Shown here: one piece after another, positions 1 to 8,142 of the stretch
How positions within the stretch are numbered: position 1 is the stretch's first letter
Layout: the number at the start of each line of letters is the position of its first letter
Origin: Fidelibacterota bacterium
Lineage (GTDB): Bacteria; Fidelibacterota; UBA2242
NCBI GenBank assembly: GCA_023229045.1
Contig: JALOAB010000016.1
Location: 1 to 12,500 of the forward strand
Reading direction: 5' to 3'
DNA length: 12,500 nucleotides
Translations under genes and position numbers: made by a program
Notes under the pieces: generated by a model
Told to the model about the DNA's origin: nothing
Database searches by the model: none
The model's input: only the letters and a program-made list of their open reading frames with translations

Positions 1-763
1 CGGCTGTGGGCATGGCATTATTCTGAAATCACTTCTGCGCGTCATCGACAAACTTGGCTGGGATAAAAATGACATCGCCCTGATTTCCGGCATCGGTTGT
101 TCCAGCCGCACCCCCGGCTACGTTGACTTCAATACTCTGCACACCACCCATGGACGGGCGCTGGCTTTCGCGACCGGGATAAAGATCGCCAATCCCAAAC
201 TGCACGTTATCGTGGTTTCCGGCGATGGCGACGCGACCGCAATCGGTGGCAATCATTTTATCCACGCCGCCCGCCGCAATGTCGATATTACGATGATTAT
301 TTATAACAATAATATTTATGGTATGACCGGCGGGCAGGTCTCACCGACTACGCCGATCGGGAAAAAAGCTTCCACGGCGCCCTACGGCAATCCGGATACG
401 CCTTTTGATATCAGCCGTTTAGCCGCGGCGGCCGGCGCTACCTATGTCGCCCGCTCGACGGTTTTTCATTTTGCGCGCCTCGATAAATACATCGAGCAAG
501 CCTTGACCCACAGAGGTTTTGCGGTTGTTGAAGCCCTGACTCCTTGTCCAACCTCCTATGGTCGCATGAATAAGGAAGGCAGTGGCGTCGATATGTTAGT
601 TTATCAGAAAGAAAATACGGTTACCATTGAAAAAGCCGCAAATCTCAGTCCGGCGGAATTGGAGAATAAACTTATAGTGGGCGTTTTTGTAGATAAGCAA
701 CAATCCGATTATCAGGCGAATTATCAGGAAGTGGTAAATAAAGCCCGGGCGATAGTCAAGTAA
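1..763 (+). CDS. korB: 2-oxoglutarate/2-oxoacid:ferredoxin oxidoreductase, beta subunit (5' end missing)
   Basis: The TPP-binding subunit of a ferredoxin-dependent 2-oxoacid oxidoreductase, a cytoplasmic enzyme that oxidatively decarboxylates a 2-oxoacid to its acyl-CoA and passes electrons to ferredoxin. The reading frame is open from the first base. The first residues read GCGHG, the end of the family's N-terminal CPGCGHG metal-ligand motif, so only a short N-terminal piece is missing. The TPP/Mg motif is present: GDGD encoded at 221-232, followed about 28 residues later by the NNNIYGMTGGQ segment. TPCPTSYGRMNK near the C-terminus is typical of KorB rather than pyruvate or indolepyruvate enzymes. 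A GTG at 212 is internal and not the start. The gamma-subunit gene follows after 11 bases, so both are surely cotranscribed, with the alpha subunit expected just upstream of the window. Substrate choice (2-oxoglutarate versus a branched 2-oxoacid) is inferred from family resemblance. Confidence 0.93.
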   Translation, partial: GCGHGIILKSLLRVIDKLGWDKNDIALISGIGCSSRTPGYVDFNTLHTTHGRALAFATGIKIANPKLHVIVVSGDGDATAIGGNHFIHAARRNVDITMIIYNNNIYGMTGGQVSPTTPIGKKASTAPYGNPDTPFDISRLAAAAGATYVARSTVFHFARLDKYIEQALTHRGFAVVEALTPCPTSYGRMNKEGSGVDMLVYQKENTVTIEKAANLSPAELENKLIVGVFVDKQQSDYQANYQEVVNKARAIVK

Positions 764-774
764 GGAGGAAAATT

Positions 775-1335
775 ATGTCATTTCGTTATGAAATCAGATT
801 AAGCGGCGCCGGCGGGCAAGGCTTGATCTTAGTTGGAAAAGTCCTGGCCGAAGCCGCCGCTATTTATGAGGGACTGAATGCCACCCAGAGCCAGTCCTAC
901 GGACCGGAAGCCCGCGGCGGCGCCAGCCGAAGCGAGGTGATCATCTCCGACGGAGATATTGATTATCCTAAAGCCGAAAATATTGACCTGATGCTGGCTC
1001 TGACACAGGAAGCCTGTGATAAATATATCGCCGATCTGAAACCGGGCGGCACATTGCTGGTCGATTCCCAGATGGTTGCCAAAATTCCGGAAGGCGATTT
1101 TAAAGTGGTCGCTTTACCGATTATTCAATCGGCGGTCGAGCGGCTCGGCAAGTTCGTCGTTTCCAACATCATCGCGCTCGGAATCCTGTACAAATTATCC
1201 GGCATCGTGTCTGAAGACTCCGTCAAGCATGCCATTCGGGCGCGCGTTCCGAAAGGTACCGAAGAACTCAATCTGCAGGCTTTTCAAACCGGCATCGATC
1301 TGGCTGAAGACTGGCTCAGACAAAATGCGCATTAA
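775..1335 (+). CDS. korC: 2-oxoacid:ferredoxin oxidoreductase, gamma subunit
   Basis: A 186-residue gamma subunit of the same oxidoreductase as the preceding gene; it belongs to the catalytic-domain family that packs against the TPP-binding subunit. Visible features are the N-terminal glycine-rich GAGGQGLILVGKVLAEAA motif (about residues 11-28) and the conserved segment YGPEARGGASRSEVIIS (about 42-58), both hallmarks of KorC/PorC gamma subunits. The length is normal for a stand-alone gamma subunit. A strong AAGGAGG ribosome site overlaps the korB stop codon (762-768) and sits 6 bases before the ATG, which fixes the start and indicates translational coupling. No ferredoxin-like delta subunit (korD) follows. 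Either it is upstream with korA, or the complex takes electrons to a free ferredoxin. Confidence 0.93.
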   Translation: MSFRYEIRLSGAGGQGLILVGKVLAEAAAIYEGLNATQSQSYGPEARGGASRSEVIISDGDIDYPKAENIDLMLALTQEACDKYIADLKPGGTLLVDSQMVAKIPEGDFKVVALPIIQSAVERLGKFVVSNIIALGILYKLSGIVSEDSVKHAIRARVPKGTEELNLQAFQTGIDLAEDWLRQNAH

Positions 1336-1359
1336 ACCACTCGGAAGGCAGTTTAACCA

Positions 1360-4300
1360 ATGAAATCGGCGATTCATTATTCTCTGACTGACCTGCTCAG
1401 TCGCGCCGCCGAACTCGGTAATCACCACCAAAAATATATCCATAATATCGAGAAGAATTTCGATAGCCTGTTTGCATTAATCGACGCCCGACACCTGATC
1501 GATCAATTTCATCTGTTGCGTTTTTCGCCGCGTCCTGACCGCGAGATGAAACTGATCGCCAATTCAATGGCCGATCGGGAAACATTGCTGGAAATGCTCG
1601 GCTGTTACTATTCCATCCAGTTCTTATTGCTGAATTTCAAAGCGCTCGACGTACTGCACATGAAGCTCAGCACCACCACCAACCATCACGCCATTTTTCA
1701 GTCGTTCCTGATGCGCACCGGCAACGATTTCCGCCTGTTGTCCGCGGCTTATATGAACACTTTACTGGAAATTTTCCTGCCGCGTACCAAGCGACCAGAT
1801 TTCGTCATCTGTGGCGTCGGCACGCGCGTCGATCAGGACGATATTGATCTGGGTATTGTTGATACCGGTCTGGAGAATCGCGCCGTCCTTACCACGGCTT
1901 TCGGCGCGATGAGCAACGAAATGCTCAAATATGCCTGCTCTCTGCATTATCATCTTTCGGAACATGTCGGTACGCAGGGCTATTCCGCCTCGATTGACGA
2001 TTATCATGAACTGCTCGATCCAAAAATCCAGGATTTTGTGCTGATCAGCGAAATGGTCAACGCCGTCCCAATTCTCGGCAAACGCGAAATCTTTAACCAG
2101 TTCAAGACCGAAATCCTCGACCGCTATTATTATTCGCCGGATCATGATAATAAATATCATGAAGGTTTTTTGCGCGGACTACTGGGTGAGATCAGAGACC
2201 TGATGTATAAAGAGCCGCCGGAAAATTTGCTGAATCCCAAACGCGACGGTTTGCGGATGCTGAAAGCTTTGCTGTTTGCGCTTAAAACCTGGAAGCGGAT
2301 CGAGGCTAATACTTCCCTGGAAGTTTTGGATATTCTTTTAAAAAATGAGCGCCACAATCACGAAAGTTACAATCAGATATTCCAGGCTTTGACCTTTCTG
2401 GAAACCTTTCGTTTTCTGTATCAGCTGTTCGTTGTTCAGGAGGAGGAAGTGCATCTCGACAGCGAAGAGGCGCGCAATAATCTGCAAAGGGTGGCCTATG
2501 CCATGGGATATGAAGACCGCAATTACGCCCGGGCGCGCACGCAGATGCTGACGCATTATTACGATCATCATAAATTAGCCCGTATAAGCGTCGATCATCT
2601 TCTGACAGGAATCACCGAACACCTGCGCGAAATAACGATATTTTATCCGATCACCCATGTGAGTTCACAAGCCAGCGGCGCGGCGTCTTTGCCCGGCAAT
2701 GTACCGCTGGATTTCATCCAGTCCTCCCGGTTTTTTCAGGGAGTCCGGTTCTGGGATGATATACTTGATAGTCTTGACAATCCCAATCAGGTTTTACTTA
2801 AACGTTTTCTGGACGGTTTTCTAACTCTGTCGGATACCAGGCGCGCCGTTCTGGTTAAAACCTATATAAAATGGGGCGCTAAAACGCCTTTCACACTGAT
2901 CTCGTTGTTTGGCATCATTGCCAAGCGCCAGCCGAAAATAGTCGAGACGGAATTCTTTCAAAAATTCGTGCAGGACTTCATCTTTGAACTGGAACCGACC
3001 CTGGAAACTATCAGCCGGCTCTGCCAGACTCTCAATCTGGCTCCGCAGATTATGAACAATTTCCTCTCAGTTCTGCCAACCGAGCTTTTAGCCCGATTAA
3101 TCGCGATTCTCGAAAAGCCATACTGGAAGCCGGAAATTACCACGCTCCGTGAAACTCTGCTGATGCTGTGCCGGATTTATCACAACAACAGTTACTACTT
3201 CAAACGCTTCGTTCAGCGGGTCTTCAATACCTATGCCGAATACATCACTTCGCTCAACAACCAACCTAAAATGAACCAGCTGGCGGAAGGTCTTTTCCGC
3301 AATATCGATAACTTTGATTCGCTTGATGAAAAATTCGAGCGACTCGGCGATTACTATGACTTCGAATTCATGCGGCTCGGGATCAGTCTTTTGGATGGTG
3401 CGCCGTTTGAAAAAATCAATCGCGAATTCACCCATTTTTCGGATAATTACCTGCAAATGCTCTTTGAACTATGCCGTGAGGAAGTTGCCATGGCCGATCA
3501 GCAAGATGTTCCGGAAATGCATGATCTCCTGGCGATTTTTACCGCCGGCGGACATGCCCGCGGACAGGCTTTCGACGATGATTACGATCTGATCGTATTG
3601 CTCAACTCCAGCGACCCACTGATCCTTGATTTCTGCAATCGGATCATCCAGAAGATGAATAAACGGATTATCCGGCGTTCGATCATTCCGCAGTTCCGCT
3701 TCGCCGATCGATTCCGGCAATTCGTGACCACTTTCGACGATTTACGCCATTTATTCGAACGTCCGGACGAAAACAGTTTCATCGATCAATCCCAACTGTT
3801 GGGAGCCCGGATGATAGTCGGCAGTACGCATTTCCTGAAGGTATTTCAGCGCGAGATCATTACGCCTTTTATTTTTCAACGCAAGAGTGATTTCATTCAG
3901 GCGATGCATAATGAGATCGGGGCGCGTCACAGTTATTCTGCCAATTCGGATCGACTGGATATCAAAGAAGGACCCGGTGGATTGCGCGATTTTGAGAATT
4001 TCGTTTTTATTATTAAGGCGCATTTTGAATGGTCGGAACCACTGACGGATGAACTTTATAGCCGAATTCAACAATCGGTTCCGAAAGTCGCCACTCAATT
4101 TGACGCGCTGGTCGATGACTATCATTTATTAAAACATATCCGCGATCTGTATCGCCTGATCGTCTCGAACGAAGATCATCTTGAGGGTATTTATTTGGAT
4201 CAACTGGTGCGGCCGTTTTGTCTGGCGCACGGGCTCGAAATTGAGAGCGGCGCCGAATTAGCCGAGTTGATTAATCAGATCATGCGGCAAAATGTTGAAC

Positions 4301-4377
4301 GGATCGTGGCTTTGTTTGAGATATTTGGATTGGCAGAAATCCCGACTCTGACCGGTCAGCAATTTTTCCCTTTCTAA
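1360..4377 (+). CDS. Tandem GlnD/GlnE-superfamily nucleotidyltransferase with two NTase modules, no HD or ACT domain
   Basis: A 1005-residue, mostly helical, soluble protein with no signal peptide. The C-terminal module resembles the catalytic core of PII uridylyltransferase: an NTase signature GGHARG (730-735) leading to D741-x-D743, then LLGARMIVG (813-821), GPGGLRD (871-877) and RDLY (928-931). The N-terminal module repeats the order: G152-V-G-T-R156, D161-x-D163, VPILG (236-240), DGLR (296-299) and RFLY (351-354). Spacing between matching landmarks is nearly equal (77 vs 78, 57 vs 53, 52 vs 52 residues), so I infer an internal duplication, like the two-module layout of GlnE. Residues of about 430-700 form a helical region I do not recognise. 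The HD (uridylyl-removing) and ACT (glutamine-sensing) domains of GlnD are absent. The target protein and transferred nucleotide are unknown. It lies 24 bases after korC, behind GGAAGG (1343-1348), and is probably cotranscribed with it. Confidence 0.78.
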   Translation: MKSAIHYSLTDLLSRAAELGNHHQKYIHNIEKNFDSLFALIDARHLIDQFHLLRFSPRPDREMKLIANSMADRETLLEMLGCYYSIQFLLLNFKALDVLHMKLSTTTNHHAIFQSFLMRTGNDFRLLSAAYMNTLLEIFLPRTKRPDFVICGVGTRVDQDDIDLGIVDTGLENRAVLTTAFGAMSNEMLKYACSLHYHLSEHVGTQGYSASIDDYHELLDPKIQDFVLISEMVNAVPILGKREIFNQFKTEILDRYYYSPDHDNKYHEGFLRGLLGEIRDLMYKEPPENLLNPKRDGLRMLKALLFALKTWKRIEANTSLEVLDILLKNERHNHESYNQIFQALTFLETFRFLYQLFVVQEEEVHLDSEEARNNLQRVAYAMGYEDRNYARARTQMLTHYYDHHKLARISVDHLLTGITEHLREITIFYPITHVSSQASGAASLPGNVPLDFIQSSRFFQGVRFWDDILDSLDNPNQVLLKRFLDGFLTLSDTRRAVLVKTYIKWGAKTPFTLISLFGIIAKRQPKIVETEFFQKFVQDFIFELEPTLETISRLCQTLNLAPQIMNNFLSVLPTELLARLIAILEKPYWKPEITTLRETLLMLCRIYHNNSYYFKRFVQRVFNTYAEYITSLNNQPKMNQLAEGLFRNIDNFDSLDEKFERLGDYYDFEFMRLGISLLDGAPFEKINREFTHFSDNYLQMLFELCREEVAMADQQDVPEMHDLLAIFTAGGHARGQAFDDDYDLIVLLNSSDPLILDFCNRIIQKMNKRIIRRSIIPQFRFADRFRQFVTTFDDLRHLFERPDENSFIDQSQLLGARMIVGSTHFLKVFQREIITPFIFQRKSDFIQAMHNEIGARHSYSANSDRLDIKEGPGGLRDFENFVFIIKAHFEWSEPLTDELYSRIQQSVPKVATQFDALVDDYHLLKHIRDLYRLIVSNEDHLEGIYLDQLVRPFCLAHGLEIESGAELAELINQIMRQNVERIVALFEIFGLAEIPTLTGQQFFPF

Positions 4378-4432
4378 AAAAACTTCCGGCTTAGTATATT
4401 CCTGCCTGTGAGATTACGGAATAAAAATCCAT

Positions 4433-4488
4433 TTCTAAATTCAGAAAATTCCCGCAAAAGTCTCAATCATACTCTAAGAAATTCTAAG
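4433..4488. promoter_or_regulatory. Pair of imperfect palindromes upstream of the signalling operon
   Basis: Two similar AT-rich imperfect palindromes lie in the 124-base gap ahead of the binding-protein gene: TTCTAAATTCAGAA (4433-4446, one mismatched pair) and CTAAGAAATTCTAAG (4474-4488, one mismatched pair). Their centres are about 41-42 bases apart, close to four helical turns, and the second reaches the ribosome site. This suggests operator sites for one dimeric regulator, but such short AT-rich palindromes also arise by chance. No convincing -35/-10 pair was found in the gap, although TATATT at 4395-4400 could be a -10. Confidence 0.22.
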
Positions 4489-4501
4489 GTGGGCTGATCA
4501 T

Positions 4502-5500
4502 ATGTTGAATAAGTTCGTAATTAAGCTGACAATTTGTATCTGGTTTGGAGCGACAGGTCTGCTGGCGCAGAGCAATCTGAAGAAGGCCAGTTTTATTCCG
4601 CACTGGTCGCCGCAAGCCCAGTTCGCCGGCTATTACTACGCCTACGAAACCGGGATCTATAAAAAACACGGTATTGATTTGACGATCCTGACTGGTGGAC
4701 CTAATCATCCGGCTTCGGTTCTGATGCAAAAAGGTGAAGTGGATTTCGCTTCGTTATGGCTGACCAATGCGATTCAACTGCATGCCGGCGGCGTGCCGGT
4801 CGTACATTTGGCGCAAGTTATCAATCGCTCGGCGCTGATGCTGGTAGCCAAAAAGTCCAGCGGCATTGAAAAGCCGGAGGATATGAATGGCAAAAAAGTC
4901 GGCATCTGGGGCGGCGATTTCGAGATTCAACCGACAGCCTTTTTCGAGAAATACAACCTGAAAGTGCGACTCATCCCGCAAGGCGGCTCGATCAATCTTT
5001 TTCTGTCGGATGCGATAGATGTGACTTCCGCAATGTGGTATAATGAATATCATACGATCCTGAATTCGGGCTTGAATCCGGATGAACTAAACACCTTTTT
5101 CTTTTCAGATTACGACTTGAATTTTCCGGAGGAGGGATTGTACTGTCTGGAAAAAACCTATACCCGGGATCCGCGGCTCTGCCGTGAATTTGTTCAGGCT
5201 TCCTACGAGGGTTGGGTAGGCGCATTCGAGCATCCGGACGAAGCGCTGGAGATTGTACTGACCTATATGAAAAATGCCAAACTGCCGGCTAACCGTCCGC
5301 ACCAGCGCTGGATGCTGAGTCGCATGAAAGACCTGATTTTTCTGCAGGAAATAACCGGAAATTTCCCGGAATTGACCGAAAAAGACTATTATTTCGTGGG
5401 TGAAAAATTACGCGACAACGAGTCGATCAAATTTATCCCGACCTGCGAAAAATTCTGTCCCGAATGGAAAAAGTCAACCGACCGGAAAACTGATAAGTAA
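4502..5500 (+). CDS. Exported NMT1/THI5-like (SsuA/ThiY-type) substrate-binding protein
   Basis: A 332-residue periplasmic solute-binding protein of the NMT1/THI5-like family, whose members bind thiamine pyrimidine precursors, sulfonates, nitrate and related small molecules. Residues 1-22 form a signal peptide (K4 and K8, then a hydrophobic stretch, predicted cut after LLA before Q23). There is no lipobox cysteine at the cut, so the protein is probably soluble. The family's opening motif is clear: HWSPQAQFAGYYYAYETGIY (about residues 34-53), followed by GGPNHP, the VDFASLW segment and the GIEKPEDMNGKKVGIWGGD segment. AAGGTGGG (4486-4493) precedes the ATG by 8 bases. No permease or ATPase gene lies nearby. 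The next gene, 11 bases downstream, is a sensor kinase, so a signalling role is likelier than import here. The ligand cannot be read from the sequence. Confidence 0.87.
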   Translation: MLNKFVIKLTICIWFGATGLLAQSNLKKASFIPHWSPQAQFAGYYYAYETGIYKKHGIDLTILTGGPNHPASVLMQKGEVDFASLWLTNAIQLHAGGVPVVHLAQVINRSALMLVAKKSSGIEKPEDMNGKKVGIWGGDFEIQPTAFFEKYNLKVRLIPQGGSINLFLSDAIDVTSAMWYNEYHTILNSGLNPDELNTFFFSDYDLNFPEEGLYCLEKTYTRDPRLCREFVQASYEGWVGAFEHPDEALEIVLTYMKNAKLPANRPHQRWMLSRMKDLIFLQEITGNFPELTEKDYYFVGEKLRDNESIKFIPTCEKFCPEWKKSTDRKTDK

Positions 5501-5511
5501 GGATAATAATC

Positions 5512-8130
5512 ATGATAAAGAGACTTCACCAGCGCGGCCTTACTTTTAAAATGATCATTTACATTTTTACCAGTATCGCCATCGTTTTATGTGTGATTTT
5601 GGTCGTCAACTATAAATATTCCCAAAAGATGTTGCGCAAGAATATCGAAGAAAGCGCCCGTAATCTGAACCAGAGCATAGTCAACCGGGTGGAAGTCGTT
5701 CTGACCTCGGTCGAAAAATTGCCCCGCGCAGTGGCGCACCTGGTCGAACATGGTCAATACACGCCGGAGCGTTTGAAGAACGTGATCCGCTTGCTGGTCA
5801 AGAACAATCCGGAAATCTACGGCATGACGATCGCCTTCGAGCCTTATGCCTTTGATAAATCACAACGCTATTTCGCGCCCTATTATTACAAATCCGGCGA
5901 CGAAATTAAATATGCTTCGCTGGCGAGTGGATCTTACTCCTATCTTGACAAAGATTGGTATATAATTCCGAAAGAACTCGACAAACCGCATTGGAGCGAG
6001 CCGTATTATGATGAAGGCGGCGGGAATATTATCATGTCGACTTTTTCGGCGCCGATCTACAAGACCATCGACGGCGAAAGGCGATTCATCGGGATTATTA
6101 CCGCTGATATGTCGCTGGAGTGGTTACAACAGATCGTCAATTCGATTAAAGTGCTGGAAACCGGCTATGGCTTCACGCTAACGACGACCGGACAGTTTAT
6201 CACCCATCCGTTGCCGGAAGTGATCATGAATGAGACCATTTTCAGTGTGGCCGAAGAGCGCGGTTATCCGTCTCTGCGTGAGATTGGTCGCGAAATGATT
6301 CAGGGCAAAAGCGGCTTCAAGAAACCGGATTATAAAAGTCTGAAGGGCGGCCAGGCCAGCTGGATTTCTTATTCGCCAATCAAGATGAACGGCTGGTCGC
6401 TGGGCATCGTTTATCCACTCGATGAATTGCTCAATGACGTACGGCATTTGACAATCATGATGCTGTTACTCGGATTAGGTGGTTTGATTTTTATCGGTTT
6501 TATGGTTGCGCTGATATCCAATTCAATCACCAAACCATTACGCCATTTGGATACGGCGGCCAAAGACCTGGCCGCCGGCAAGTTCGATATCGAATTGCCG
6601 CATATCGAAAGCCGGGACGAGATCGGTCGGCTGAATCAGTCGTTTATTGCCATGCAATCCGCCCTGCGCGATACTATCAATAAGCTCAAAGACGCCAACG
6701 AAGCCCTCGAAGATTACAGTCGCAATCTCGAGGCAAAAGTCGAACAACGCACCCATGAACTCAGCCAGAAAAATAAAGAACTGGACGCCTCTTTCAAAAA
6801 TGTTAAAACCCTGAGTGATATCGGGCAGAAAATTACTTCCACATTGAACCTGGAGCTCATTTTCAACACCGTTTATGAAAATGTCAATACACTGCTGGAT
6901 GCGACTACTTTTCTGATCATGATCCATAATGAAAAAGAACAGCAGTTGGAGTGTCGTTTAGCTATTAAAAAAGGCGAGCGCCTACCGCTTTATATCCAAT
7001 CTATGAATGAAAAAAATCGTTTGGCGGTCTGGAGCGCTGAACATCGCGAACCGATCTTCATGAATGATGTCGCAAAGGAATCCGTCAAGTATGTGACTTT
7101 CGAAACCCGGGAAGCGACTGAAGAAACCATTTCATCACTGATCTATCTGCCGTTGATCGTAGAACAGCGCCTGATCGGCGTTATCTCGGTGCAGAGTTAC
7201 AAGAAGAACGCCTATACCCAATATCACTTCGACATTCTGCAAAACTTAGCCACCTACACCGCCATCGCCCTGGATAACGCCTTCGCCTACGAAGCGATCA
7301 ACCGCGCCAACCGCGAACTCAAAGAAGCGCAGGCGCAATTGGTGCAGTCTGAAAAAATGGCCTCACTGGGTCAACTGACCGCCGGCATCGCCCATGAGAT
7401 TAAAAATCCGCTCAATTTCGTCAATAACTTCTCTGAATTATCGATTGACCTGACTAAGGAACTGACCGAGGAAATCGATCGCTACCAGGACAAATTTGAG
7501 CCTAAAATGATGGATTATTTTCATGAAGTGCTCGGCGATTTAGAACATAACGTGCGCAAAATCAATGAACACGGCAAACGCGCCGATAGTATCGTCAAAG
7601 GAATGCTATTACATTCTCGCGGCAAACCGGGCGAAATGCAGAAAGCCGACATCAACAATCTCGTCCAGGAATATCTGAATCTGGCTTATCACGGCTTCCG
7701 TGCTCAGGATTCGACCTTCAACGTCAAACTCGAGACGAATTATGATGCCACCGTTGAACCGATCAACATTGTCCCGCAGAATCTCAGCCGCGTTTTCCTT
7801 AATATAATTAATAATGCCTGCTATTCCGTGCATGAAAAGAAAAAAGAGCGCGGGGAGAAATTTGCGCCGGTTGTTTCCGTCACTACCAAAAACCTTGGCG
7901 AAAAAGTTGAGGTCGTCATCCGCGATAACGGCAAGGGCATTCCGCAGGACATTATTGATAAAATATTCAACCCGTTTTTTACCACCAAGCCGACCGGCAA
8001 AGGCACCGGTCTGGGACTTTCTATGAGTTACGACATCGTCGTTCAGGAACATAAAGGCGAGTTGAAAGTCACTTCCGAGATAGGTGAGTATGCCGAATTT
8101 TGTATTACTATTCCGAAAAATCTTGCATAG
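5512..8130 (+). CDS. Transmembrane sensor histidine kinase: Cache-HAMP-GAF-HisKA-HATPase
   Basis: An 872-residue inner-membrane hybrid-free histidine kinase. Order of parts: TM1 (about 14-33); an extracytoplasmic double-Cache domain (about 40-310) with DWY at 148-150, PYYD at 164-167 and ADMS at 198-201; TM2 (about 313-335); HAMP (about 337-389); a coiled coil (about 386-433); a GAF domain (about 440-590); HisKA with phosphoacceptor H628 in AGIAHEIKNPLNF; and a HATPase_c with N-box N764-N768, DNGKG (805-809) and GKGTGLGLS (829-837). All kinase boxes look intact. The long helical insert between the H-box and HGKRADSIVKGMLLHSR is typical of one widespread kinase subfamily. It starts 11 bases after the binding-protein gene with a TAAGGA ribosome site overlapping that gene's stop. 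It should phosphorylate the two receivers encoded directly downstream. The Cache domain may read a free ligand or the ligand-loaded binding protein. Confidence 0.92.
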   Translation: MIKRLHQRGLTFKMIIYIFTSIAIVLCVILVVNYKYSQKMLRKNIEESARNLNQSIVNRVEVVLTSVEKLPRAVAHLVEHGQYTPERLKNVIRLLVKNNPEIYGMTIAFEPYAFDKSQRYFAPYYYKSGDEIKYASLASGSYSYLDKDWYIIPKELDKPHWSEPYYDEGGGNIIMSTFSAPIYKTIDGERRFIGIITADMSLEWLQQIVNSIKVLETGYGFTLTTTGQFITHPLPEVIMNETIFSVAEERGYPSLREIGREMIQGKSGFKKPDYKSLKGGQASWISYSPIKMNGWSLGIVYPLDELLNDVRHLTIMMLLLGLGGLIFIGFMVALISNSITKPLRHLDTAAKDLAAGKFDIELPHIESRDEIGRLNQSFIAMQSALRDTINKLKDANEALEDYSRNLEAKVEQRTHELSQKNKELDASFKNVKTLSDIGQKITSTLNLELIFNTVYENVNTLLDATTFLIMIHNEKEQQLECRLAIKKGERLPLYIQSMNEKNRLAVWSAEHREPIFMNDVAKESVKYVTFETREATEETISSLIYLPLIVEQRLIGVISVQSYKKNAYTQYHFDILQNLATYTAIALDNAFAYEAINRANRELKEAQAQLVQSEKMASLGQLTAGIAHEIKNPLNFVNNFSELSIDLTKELTEEIDRYQDKFEPKMMDYFHEVLGDLEHNVRKINEHGKRADSIVKGMLLHSRGKPGEMQKADINNLVQEYLNLAYHGFRAQDSTFNVKLETNYDATVEPINIVPQNLSRVFLNIINNACYSVHEKKKERGEKFAPVVSVTTKNLGEKVEVVIRDNGKGIPQDIIDKIFNPFFTTKPTGKGTGLGLSMSYDIVVQEHKGELKVTSEIGEYAEFCITIPKNLA

Positions 8131-8142
8131 TCGAGGTATTCA

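Noticed and set aside
212..214. GTG at 212 as the start of the beta-subunit gene
   Set aside because: The same frame is open to the first base and encodes conserved KorB residues (GCGHG and onwards), so the real start is outside the window.
1360..4377. Calling this gene glnD or glnE outright
   Set aside because: It has a GlnD-like core but lacks the HD and ACT domains of GlnD. Its two-module layout resembles GlnE, but the motifs are of GlnD type (GPGGLRD) and the middle region is unfamiliar.
4502..5500. Thiamine-pyrimidine (ThiY) transporter component
   Set aside because: The family covers many ligands, there is no thiamine gene or transporter partner nearby, and no ligand-specific residue could be identified.
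7609..8052. 147-residue minus-strand reading frame
   Set aside because: It lies fully inside the kinase ATPase domain on the opposite strand and shows no family motif; it is a shadow of the real gene.
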